A stretch of 5,487 bases of DNA from an uncultured Ruminococcus sp. (GTDB lineage: Bacteria > Bacillota > Clostridia > Lachnospirales > Lachnospiraceae): assembly GCA_900555215.1 (NCBI GenBank), contig USKR01000103.1:1-5487 (forward strand), given 5' to 3'. Below are positions 1 through 5,482 of the stretch, one piece after another. The notes under the pieces were generated by a model, which did no database searches, was not told the DNA's origin, and saw only the letters and a list, made by a program, of their open reading frames with translations. The stretch's first letter is position 1. Each line of letters starts with the position of its first letter. The position numbers and the translations under genes were made by a program.

Positions 1-58
1 TCTTTAGCTGTATCCCATTCCTTTTATGTCTTTCCCAAATCGTGGAACCGGAACCTGA
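1..58. other. Left edge, no gene seen
   Basis: I see no open reading frame with a ribosome binding site and no RNA gene in this stretch. It lies beyond the repeat copy that follows the anti-sigma gene. The only small pattern is a tandem GGAACC GGAACC at about 44-55. Confidence 0.5.
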
Positions 59-137
59 GCCACATCCCCGCCCGTCACGAATACGTCTTAAAATAAACTA
101 CGGTTTTCGGACGTCTTATCGCTCACACGTCCTCACA
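59..137 (-). repeat. Left copy of 79-bp flanking inverted repeat
   Basis: Read on the minus strand, this segment matches the plus strand of 5404-5482 end to end. The outer 16 bases (59-74, GCCACATCCCCGCCCG) and inner 9 bases (129-137, GTCCTCACA) are identical. Between them AAATA and CGGTTTT match in order, and both copies span exactly 79 bp. Overall identity by eye is about 60-65%. The copy starts 17 bp after the anti-sigma stop codon and holds a perfect 6-bp stem (GGACGT 109-114 with ACGTCC 127-132, 12-nt loop). Relative to the upstream gene it has the same orientation as the right copy, so it may be a dispersed 3'-untranslated element rather than a transposon end. No transposase is visible. 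The family is not recognised with certainty. Confidence 0.7.
109..132 (-). terminator. Stem-loop 3' of anti-sigma gene, weak terminator candidate
   Basis: A perfect 6-bp stem (GGACGT/ACGTCC) with a 12-nt loop starts 22 bp beyond the anti-sigma stop codon in the direction of transcription. It is not followed directly by a T tract; the nearest T-rich run is about 10 nt further on. It is therefore not a canonical intrinsic terminator and may only be the internal hairpin of the repeat it sits in. Confidence 0.25.
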
Positions 138-154
138 CACAAATCCAGATTTAA

Positions 155-1588
155 TCATTCTGCCACTTTCACCAGCGATTCCGTCGTACCTGCGGCTCCA
201 TTGTAAAATCCCAGATAAGCGTCGTCTATGCAGTCTTCATCCACTGCCCATGCGAATGTGCATGTTATCGTTTCTCCCGCCCCTATCTCAGCGAAATGTA
301 CATGCGTTTTCTGATTCTCTGTGAACATCTGGACAGTCTGATATTCCGGCATACGGTGGTCCGAGACAAATTCCAGATAGGCTTCGGAAGCAGGCCAGTA
401 CCAGTATTCCGTAAGAGATCCTGATCCGTTGTCCGTAAGCAGCATCAGATCCGGGGCGATATAGATTTCCTGAGCCGTGTCTCCGGTATTCGTAATCTCT
501 GTTGTCGCCACAATGAATTTGGCTCCTGTGGATTCGATCCCGTCTTCTACAATACTTCCGTTTTTGAGAGGATACCTTTCGTGATCTTTCAATGTTCCGT
601 CCTCATTAAGCAGAGGAGCGACTACCGTATCATAATCCTCGATATAGTTTTCTTTCGGATACTGGTCAAGCGGCAGGGAATCCAAGATCTGAATATCTGT
701 CACTTTATGGGTCTGAGGCATCACATCGTCAATTCCGGTCTCCGGCGGCGGTGTGATCTCATCACCGATTTCATAATAATTAACTGCGCCGCCTGTTTTT
801 CCTGCGGCCATTGCAATTTCCTGTTTCAGGGTGTCGAGTTCTTCATCGGACGCATATTCTACAGTAGTGTCCAATACTTCGATGTCCAGTCCCCGCGCCA
901 CTTTAAGCGCCTCATCTTCCGCCAGTCCTGGTCCTTCCAGATACACATGGACAGCGCAGCCGTACTCCTCGTTGAACAGGAATACATCCTGTCTTACAGA
1001 GTCGCTGTCTTTGTAGATACTGCCCTCGCTGAACATATCTGTTTTCATCTCATTTATCGTCGTAGTCTCAACGAAAGAATCCTTGTCAAACATTGTGTGG
1101 AGCATTTCTTCCTGCGTCTTGGACATTTTATAGAGGTCTGCCGCATTATATTTAATGATGGACATGTCGCCGTCAGTTGCATCATTATGCCATTTAAGGG
1201 CGTAAGGACCCTCCTCATGATAGACAAACCCCTCCGGTACATAGGTGGGAGTTACTTTGACATCATGAGCTTCTTTTGTCTCAGGAGCTATAGAAATCTC
1301 ATAGATGAGACCATCCTCTGTTTCTTTCAGATCTGCGTTCATGAGCTGACTGACAGCAAATACAGTGACACCAAGTCCTGTGGTGAGGACTGCCGCCGCC
1401 GCGACCGCGGCCCATACTTTTCTCTTTTTCCGATGTACAGTACGTTTTCCGGTACTCTTCCTGCCGGTATTCCCGATCAGCCCAAGCTCCCGGTAGGTAT
1501 CCCTGATCCGCTCGTCAACACTTTCCGGGATCTGAGCGTTACTTTTTAAAATACGTTCTACATCCTGCTGTGAATATTCTTTTTTCAA
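155..1588 (-). CDS. Membrane-anchored anti-sigma-factor-like protein
   Basis: This 477-residue protein has the layout of a transmembrane anti-sigma factor paired with an ECF sigma factor. It has a charged cytosolic N-terminus of about 57 residues, one hydrophobic segment at about 58-81 preceded by an RKKRK cluster, and an extracytoplasmic part of about 395 residues. The first outer section (about 100-245) carries TYVPEGF (115-121), a pattern common in DUF4367-like domains of anti-sigma proteins. The C-terminal section (about 295-477) looks beta-rich, with an FIVATTEITNTG stretch suggesting an Ig-like (DUF4352-type) fold. These domain names are from memory of sequence style and need a profile search. 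The chosen start is the TTG at 1588: AGGAGG at 1601-1596 lies 7 nt upstream. An in-frame ATG at 1621 would add 11 residues but lies inside the sigma gene with no suitable site. The gene follows the sigma gene by 16 bp and is probably co-transcribed. It should bind the sigma factor at the membrane and release it on an envelope signal. Unlike its partner, its frame is intact. Confidence 0.75.
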   Translation of the reverse strand: MKKEYSQQDVERILKSNAQIPESVDERIRDTYRELGLIGNTGRKSTGKRTVHRKKRKVWAAVAAAAVLTTGLGVTVFAVSQLMNADLKETEDGLIYEISIAPETKEAHDVKVTPTYVPEGFVYHEEGPYALKWHNDATDGDMSIIKYNAADLYKMSKTQEEMLHTMFDKDSFVETTTINEMKTDMFSEGSIYKDSDSVRQDVFLFNEEYGCAVHVYLEGPGLAEDEALKVARGLDIEVLDTTVEYASDEELDTLKQEIAMAAGKTGGAVNYYEIGDEITPPPETGIDDVMPQTHKVTDIQILDSLPLDQYPKENYIEDYDTVVAPLLNEDGTLKDHERYPLKNGSIVEDGIESTGAKFIVATTEITNTGDTAQEIYIAPDLMLLTDNGSGSLTEYWYWPASEAYLEFVSDHRMPEYQTVQMFTENQKTHVHFAEIGAGETITCTFAWAVDEDCIDDAYLGFYNGAAGTTESLVKVAE

Positions 1589-1595
1589 TTTCGTT

Positions 1596-1601
1596 CCTCC
1601 T
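1596..1601 (-). promoter_or_regulatory. Ribosome binding site fixing a TTG start
   Basis: AGGAGG on the minus strand, 7 nt before TTG at 1588. It lies just after the sigma-factor stop codon (1605-1607), consistent with translation of the two genes from one message. It decides the start in favour of TTG over the upstream ATG. Confidence 0.8.
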
Positions 1602-1604
1602 CTC

Positions 1605-2131
1605 TCATTCAGTGGCTGCATTCTGCGCGGTCCAGATCTTCCGGAACTTTTCCCGTCCGCGTGACAGTCTGGATTTTACTGTGTTTTCTTCCATATTGAG
1701 AATCTGTGCTATTTCAGTCACCTTGAAACCTTCCCCGTAGTACAGGAGAAGCACTGTCCGGTATTTTTCGTCAAGGAAACGCATCAGTTCCTCAAATTCA
1801 CACTCTGTCAGTTCTGCACACATCTCCCCCTGCTCCGGGAAAAACTCAACCGGGCTTTCCCTGCGGTTTTTTCGTATCATGTCAATACATTTATTGATAA
1901 GGATGCGGATCAGCCATGTGTGGAAATATTTGTCATTTTTCAGGCTGACGATCGAGCGGTATGCGGTCTCGATCGTATCCTGTATCGCATCGGCAATATC
2001 TTCTTCATTAGAGAAATAGCTCCGCTCTGTTTGCTTGCTTCGATCAGCTCGATAAAAGCCTGCGAGTCTCCTTTCTTTGCCTTTCGTACCAGATATTCCA
2101 GACTGATCTCCTCCTTTCCCCTTCTGTTCAT
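1605..2131 (-). pseudogene. ECF sigma factor (sigma-70 family), frameshifted in region 2
   Basis: Two frames together spell one ECF sigma factor. The 5' frame starts at ATG 2131 behind GAGGAGGAGG with 7-nt spacing. It encodes about 36 sensible residues, ending in the region 2.1 stretch FIELIEASKQS, then runs out of frame to a stop at 1940. The other frame, from about 2021 to 1605, encodes 138 residues. It begins SYFSNEEDIADAIQDT (core-binding region 2.2), continues with YFHTWLIRILINKCID (region 2.4), and ends with region 4, whose helix-turn-helix is VTEIAQILNMEENTVKSRLS. Only 5 nt separate the KQ and SYF codons, where relatives usually have about 6-7 residues, so about 16 nt appear missing. 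No slippery heptamer is visible, so programmed frameshifting is unlikely. Only the region 4 fragment has an internal ATG (1880), and no good ribosome site precedes it. As written, the gene should not make a working sigma factor. A sequencing or assembly error is the main alternative. Confidence 0.8.
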
Positions 2132-2138
2132 TTCAAGT

Positions 2139-2148
2139 CCTCCTCCTC
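2139..2148 (-). promoter_or_regulatory. Ribosome binding site of sigma-factor gene
   Basis: The minus strand reads GAGGAGGAGG, 7 nt before the ATG at 2131. This strong site confirms the start of the region 2 frame. Confidence 0.75.
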
Positions 2149-2185
2149 TCTGCAGTCTGTCTGTGTATCAATGCTTCCTGACCAT

Positions 2186-2215
2186 TAGACGCAGATGAGA
2201 AGACAAATGGTTGCA
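2186..2215 (-). promoter_or_regulatory. ECF-type promoter of sigma/anti-sigma operon
   Basis: On the minus strand, TGCAACC (2215-2209) and CGTCTA (2191-2186) are separated by 17 nt. An AAC-containing -35 with a CGTC-type -10 at this spacing is the usual ECF promoter design, and ECF sigma genes are commonly autoregulated. It lies 54 bp before the sigma ATG, leaving a leader of about 45-50 nt. No better housekeeping promoter is seen for this operon. Assignment to this particular sigma factor is inference. Confidence 0.6.
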
Positions 2216-2280
2216 TCTTATGCAATTTATTTTATTACAGTTTTATATAATGATACCAGGATCAAAATGTCTAAATCCAC

Positions 2281-2366
2281 ATGAGCTTGCTCATATCGGG
2301 GCGGATTGCAGGAGTACGAAGCGCGGAACAGTCCGCAGGCATCATAGTTGGGGCTTTTGACCCCAA
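2281..2366. repeat. Structured intergenic element with three stem-loops
   Basis: Three hairpins lie close together. ATGAG-CTTG-CTCAT (2281-2294) has a CUUG tetraloop when read as plus-strand RNA. GCGGATTG (2301-2308) pairs with CAGTCCGC (2329-2336) through eight pairs including one G-U. An alternative smaller hairpin GCGGA-ACAG-TCCGC (2323-2336) competes with it. TTGGGG (2348-2353) pairs with CCCCAA (2361-2366) around a 7-nt loop. The spacing and palindromic make-up resemble interspersed repeat elements of clostridial genomes. It could instead be part of a longer untranslated leader. I do not recognise a named riboswitch. It lies upstream of both proposed promoters, so it would not be in either main transcript. 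Confidence 0.5.
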
Positions 2367-2428
2367 AATCATATAATGTAAACGAGAACCGCATGTAAAA
2401 TACAGGAAGCAGACAGAAAAAACGTCTC

Positions 2429-2457
2429 TGGATATTCTGATCCTGCTCTGGTAAAAT
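2429..2457 (+). promoter_or_regulatory. Probable housekeeping promoter of hydrogenase/phosphatase operon
   Basis: TGGATA (2429-2434, 4 of 6 to TTGACA), a 17-nt spacer and TAAAAT (2452-2457, 5 of 6 to TATAAT) form a sigma-A-type promoter. A TG at 2449-2450 gives it an extended -10. Transcription would start near 2463-2465, leaving a leader of about 38 nt. A second TATAAT at 2372-2377 has only a poor -35 match (TTGGGG, 18-nt spacer) and is considered less likely. Confidence 0.5.
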
Positions 2458-2464
2458 AGGATCA
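2438..2464. promoter_or_regulatory. Inverted repeat spanning the -10 box, possible operator
   Basis: TGATCCT (2438-2444) and AGGATCA (2458-2464) form a perfect 7-bp inverted repeat with a 13-nt spacer, about two helical turns between half-site centres. It brackets the proposed -10 box, where a bound dimer would block transcription. A third copy of the half-site, AGGATCAA, occurs at 2258-2265, exactly 200 bp upstream. The regulator is unknown. Confidence 0.35.
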
Positions 2465-2485
2465 ATAGATCAAACGAAAAAATAC

Positions 2486-2492
2486 AAGGAGG
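2486..2492 (+). promoter_or_regulatory. Ribosome binding site of hydrogenase-like gene
   Basis: AAGGAGG ends 9 nt before the ATG at 2502, which supports that start. Confidence 0.75.
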
Positions 2493-2501
2493 TTTTGCGG
2501 G

Positions 2502-4211
2502 ATGAAGGTCATTGACTTTAAAGATGCAAAATGCCGTCACTGTTACAAATGTGTGCGCAACTGCGCGGTAAAAGCGATCTCAGTCAAGGACGAGCAGGCC
2601 AGGATCATGGTGGACCACTGTATCAACTGCGGCCGCTGCCTGGAGGTCTGTCCTCAGAATGCGAAGACTTTTGCCAGCGACATGGAGCGGGTGAAGGGTT
2701 ATCTTCGTCAGGGATTTAAGACGGTCATATCGATTGCCCCGTCTTATGCAGGTGTGCTTGAATTCGACACGCCGGGACAGGTAGTGAATGCTCTTCAGCG
2801 TCTGGGGTTCTGGGAAGTGCGCGAGACTGCAGAGGGAGCCGCGCTGGTGACAAACGAATATAAAAAACTGGTCCGTCAGAATAAAATGCCTAATATCATC
2901 ACTACATGCTGCCCGAGTGTGAACGACCTGATCGAAAAATACTATCCGGACTGTGCAAAGCTGATGGCGCCTGTTGTGTCCCCAATGGTGGCGCATGGCC
3001 GGTATATTAAGAAGATTTACGGGCCGGATGTCAAAGTCGTTTTTCTGGGGCCCTGTATTGCAAAGAAGCAGGAAGCCATCGGCGATGAAAGGGTGTTTGG
3101 CGCGGTGGATGCAATCCTCACATTTGAGGAGCTGGCAGACTGGTTCCAGGAGGAAGGGATCGATCTGCATGCCTGCGAGGATAAGCCCATGGGGAATCCT
3201 GATCCGCAGATCAACCGTCTCTATCCGGTGAGCGGCGGCGTAATCCAGTCAGTGATCACGGAAGAGGAGACAGACGGATACCACAAAGTATTTGTAGACG
3301 GTCTGGAAAACTGTATGGAAATGCTGGAATGCCTGCAAAAAGGCGAACTTGACCACTGTTTTATCGAGGCAAACGTCTGCGAGGGCGGCTGCGCTAAAGG
3401 TCCGGCGTCAGCGCACTGGAATACTTCATATGTGAAAACAAAAGTAAAGATTGAAAACGTGGTATCCTACAAGGCAGCGCGAGAGCTTCCTGACATGACT
3501 GAAGAAGAACTTGCTAAGGAATTCGGGGACCACAGCCTGTCAGATATTATGCCGTCGGAAGAACAGATCCAGAGGATCCTCAGATCCACGGGTAAATATT
3601 CTCCCGAGGACGAATTGAACTGCGGCGCGTGTGGATATTCCACCTGCCGCGAGAAAGCAGTCGCTGTTTTCCAGGGAAAGGCTGAACTGTCCATGTGCAT
3701 GCCGTATGCTCTTGCTCAGGCAGAGTCCATGTCTAATGTAGTTATGGATGTAACGCCAAATATGATTTTTGTCATCGGAAATGATATGCGTATCCTGGAC
3801 TGCAACCGTAAGGGACAGGAACTTCTTGGCGTAGGACATGAGGAGGCTGTTCAGAGATACATATTTGAATTTATAGAGACTGAAGATATCGAGACAGCGC
3901 TTCTTACAAGAGAGCCTGTGCTGCATAAGAAAGTACAGCTTGAAAACGGCAGACTGATCGCAGAAGAAACAATCGTTTATATCGAAAATCTGGATGCCGT
4001 GCTTGTTACTTTCCAGGATGTAACCAGGGAAGAGAAGATCAAGGAACAGCATTATAATCTGAAAGTAGAAACAGTGGAGATGGCGCAAAAAGTCATTGAA
4101 AAGCAGATGATGGTGGCTCAGGAGATCGCGGGACTCCTCGGCGAGACAACCGCGGAGACCAAAGTAACCCTTACTAAGCTCAGGGATTCTATCCTGAATG
4201 AGGAGGAGTGA
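2502..4211 (+). CDS. hydS: Modular PAS-containing [FeFe]-hydrogenase, putative H2/redox sensor
   Basis: This 569-residue, probably cytoplasmic protein fits the sensory (group C, HydS-type) [FeFe] hydrogenases. Two [4Fe-4S] ferredoxin motifs come first (Cys 11, 14, 17, 21 and Cys 40, 43, 46, 50). The H-cluster domain (about 70-330) follows, with TTCCP (134-138), GPCIAKKQE (183-191), VSGGV (243-247) and EANVCEGGC (289-297). Expected H-cluster ligands are Cys137, 185, 293 and 297. Compared with catalytic enzymes (TSCCP, MPCxxK, ExMACxxGC), both conserved methionines are replaced (Gly183, Asn291). The proton-relay cysteine is kept (Cys136). Next come a four-Cys Fe-S domain (Cys 374, 377, 382, 399), a PAS domain (about 408-510, ending in FQDVTRE) and a helical, coiled-coil-like tail (about 510-565). 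There is no transmembrane segment or signal peptide. It shares an operon with a PP2C phosphatase 2 bp downstream, as in phosphatase-linked members of this group. H2 sensing is inferred from family work; slow catalysis is also possible. Confidence 0.88.
   Translation: MKVIDFKDAKCRHCYKCVRNCAVKAISVKDEQARIMVDHCINCGRCLEVCPQNAKTFASDMERVKGYLRQGFKTVISIAPSYAGVLEFDTPGQVVNALQRLGFWEVRETAEGAALVTNEYKKLVRQNKMPNIITTCCPSVNDLIEKYYPDCAKLMAPVVSPMVAHGRYIKKIYGPDVKVVFLGPCIAKKQEAIGDERVFGAVDAILTFEELADWFQEEGIDLHACEDKPMGNPDPQINRLYPVSGGVIQSVITEEETDGYHKVFVDGLENCMEMLECLQKGELDHCFIEANVCEGGCAKGPASAHWNTSYVKTKVKIENVVSYKAARELPDMTEEELAKEFGDHSLSDIMPSEEQIQRILRSTGKYSPEDELNCGACGYSTCREKAVAVFQGKAELSMCMPYALAQAESMSNVVMDVTPNMIFVIGNDMRILDCNRKGQELLGVGHEEAVQRYIFEFIETEDIETALLTREPVLHKKVQLENGRLIAEETIVYIENLDAVLVTFQDVTREEKIKEQHYNLKVETVEMAQKVIEKQMMVAQEIAGLLGETTAETKVTLTKLRDSILNEEE
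4201..4206 (+). promoter_or_regulatory. Ribosome binding site of phosphatase gene, inside the upstream gene
   Basis: AGGAGG lies in the last codons of the hydrogenase-like gene, 7 nt before ATG 4214. An in-frame GTG at 4208 is only 1 nt from the site and is therefore rejected as start. The layout suggests coupled translation of sensor and phosphatase. Confidence 0.7.
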
Positions 4212-4213
4212 CA

Positions 4214-5389
4214 ATGAGTGTAAGTATAGACGTGGCATGGAAAAGCCTGAACAAACAAAATGAAGAGCTCTGCGGCGACAAAGTAGAAATTATTAAGACA
4301 AACGATTCGGATATCATGATCCTGGCTGACGGGATGGGCAGCGGGGTAAAAGCAAATATCCTCGCCACGCTTACATCGAAGATCCTGGGCACTATGCTTT
4401 ATGAAGGGGCTGATATCGAATCCTGTGTTGAGACGATCGCAAAGACACTGCCCATCTGTAAGGTAAGAAAAGTGGCATATGCTACATTTTCAATTTTGCA
4501 GATCTTCCACAGCGGGGAAGCTTACCTGGCTGAGTTTGACAATCCGTCCTGTGTATTTATCCGCGATGGAAAGATCGTGAAATATCCTTATGAGACACGG
4601 GAGATCGGAGGAAAAAGGATCCATGAATACCGTTTCCATGTAAAAAAGAACGACTGCTTTGTACTGATGAGCGACGGAGTCATCTATGCAGGTGCGGGCT
4701 CCATCCTCAATCTCCAGGGGTGGACGTGGGAGGCAATGGCAGAATATACCCTGAAATGTACAAAAAAGACAATGTCAGCGTCCAGGCTCGCAGTAATGCT
4801 CAGCCAGGCTTGTGACGAACTGTACGAAGAAAAACCCGGAGACGATACTACGGTGGCAGTGGCCCGGGTGATAGACCGCAGAGTCGTCAATATTTTTACC
4901 GGTCCCCCAAAATCAAAAGACGACGATGAGAGGCTGATGCATGAGTTTATGCATACGGAAGGAAAAAAAGTCGTAGCTGGCGGGACGAGCGCAAATATCG
5001 CGGCCCGGATACTCGGACGCGAGATCATAACAAAGGTGGACAGCCGGAATCCGGATGTGCCGCCCATGGCGACACTGGAAGGAATTGACCTGGTCACAGA
5101 AGGCGTTCTGACTCTCGGAAAATGCCTGAAGATCCTGAAAAAATATGTCAATGATGAATTTGACGCCGAATTTTTTGATGAGCTGGACGCAGATAACGGC
5201 GCCTCCCGTCTGGCAAAACTGCTGATAGAAGACTGCACGGAGCTGAACCTATTCGTGGGAACAGCAGTCAATGAAGCTCATGCCGAATCAGAACTTAACT
5301 TTGATCTGAGTATGAGGCAGAACCTTGTGGACCAGCTGATAACCACATCAGAAAAAATGGGGCGGACCGTAACCGTAAAATACTACTGA
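4214..5389 (+). CDS. SpoIIE-like PP2C Ser/Thr phosphatase with unassigned C-terminal domain
   Basis: The 391-residue product has a PP2C phosphatase domain of the SpoIIE type (about 1-222). Metal-binding motifs appear in the expected order: CGD (Asp22), LADGMGSG (Asp39), MSDGV (Asp154) and PGDDTTVAVARV (Asp210/211). The catalytic core looks complete, so a Mn/Mg-dependent phosphoserine/phosphothreonine phosphatase is expected. From about 223 to 391 comes a region I cannot assign, with a glycine-rich VVAGGTSANIAARILGRE stretch (253-270) and several acidic patches. No membrane segment is seen. The gene starts 2 bp after the hydrogenase-like gene and should be its output partner. SpoIIE-type phosphatases usually act on anti-anti-sigma or similar STAS proteins, but no STAS or kinase gene is in the window, so the substrate is unknown. 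The downstream sequence ends before any further gene appears. Confidence 0.85.
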   Translation: MSVSIDVAWKSLNKQNEELCGDKVEIIKTNDSDIMILADGMGSGVKANILATLTSKILGTMLYEGADIESCVETIAKTLPICKVRKVAYATFSILQIFHSGEAYLAEFDNPSCVFIRDGKIVKYPYETREIGGKRIHEYRFHVKKNDCFVLMSDGVIYAGAGSILNLQGWTWEAMAEYTLKCTKKTMSASRLAVMLSQACDELYEEKPGDDTTVAVARVIDRRVVNIFTGPPKSKDDDERLMHEFMHTEGKKVVAGGTSANIAARILGREIITKVDSRNPDVPPMATLEGIDLVTEGVLTLGKCLKILKKYVNDEFDAEFFDELDADNGASRLAKLLIEDCTELNLFVGTAVNEAHAESELNFDLSMRQNLVDQLITTSEKMGRTVTVKYY

Positions 5390-5391
5390 AA

Positions 5392-5439
5392 ACCGGACCT
5401 GGCTGTGAGGACTTCCGGTCGGTTGAACGTAGAAAACCG
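5392..5439 (+). terminator. Two stem-loops after phosphatase gene, weak terminator candidate
   Basis: ACCGGACCT (5392-5400) pairs with AGG (5408-5410) and TCCGGT (5414-5419), leaving a 3-nt bulge. Immediately after, CGGTT (5420-5424) pairs with AACCG (5435-5439). The first stem begins 2 bp after the stop codon. No T tract follows either stem, so intrinsic termination here is doubtful. The second stem lies wholly inside the right repeat copy. Confidence 0.25.
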
Positions 5440-5482
5440 CAGACCTATTTGAAGTGCCTTTCGCGGCGGGCGGGGATGTGGC
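5404..5482 (+). repeat. Right copy of 79-bp flanking inverted repeat
   Basis: This is the inverted counterpart of 59-137. CGGGCGGGGATGTGGC (5467-5482) and TGTGAGGAC (5404-5412) are exact reverse complements of the outer and inner ends of the left copy. AAAACCG and TATTT match in between. The middle has diverged: the GGACGT/ACGTCC stem of the left copy is lost here, although ACGT survives at 5427-5430. It begins 14 bp after the phosphatase stop codon. Confidence 0.7.

Noticed and set aside
581..1549. Plus-strand open frame of 322 codons opposite the anti-sigma gene
   Set aside because: It lies wholly antisense to a well-supported gene, has no convincing ribosome site, and its translation has an odd Cys/Phe/His-rich composition with no recognisable domain.
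2021..2032. Programmed -1 frameshifting to make the full sigma factor
   Set aside because: No slippery heptamer or clear downstream pseudoknot is seen, and several residues expected between the two parts would still be missing.
2250..2360. Small plus-strand frame of 36 codons from ATG 2250
   Set aside because: No ribosome binding site precedes it, and it runs through the hairpin-rich intergenic element, whose structure explains the sequence better.
2348..2377. Promoter TTGGGG-N18-TATAAT for the hydrogenase operon
   Set aside because: The -10 box is perfect, but the -35 matches only 3 of 6 and is part of a hairpin stem; the site at 2429-2457 is better placed and has an extended -10.
2271..2540. 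Minus-strand frame of 89 codons across the intergenic region
   Set aside because: It overlaps the start and promoter of the hydrogenase-like gene, and its translation shows no family features.
59..5482. A transposon with terminal inverted repeats
   Set aside because: No transposase or integrase is encoded between the repeats, and no flanking target duplication can be assessed since the right copy ends 5 bp from the window edge.
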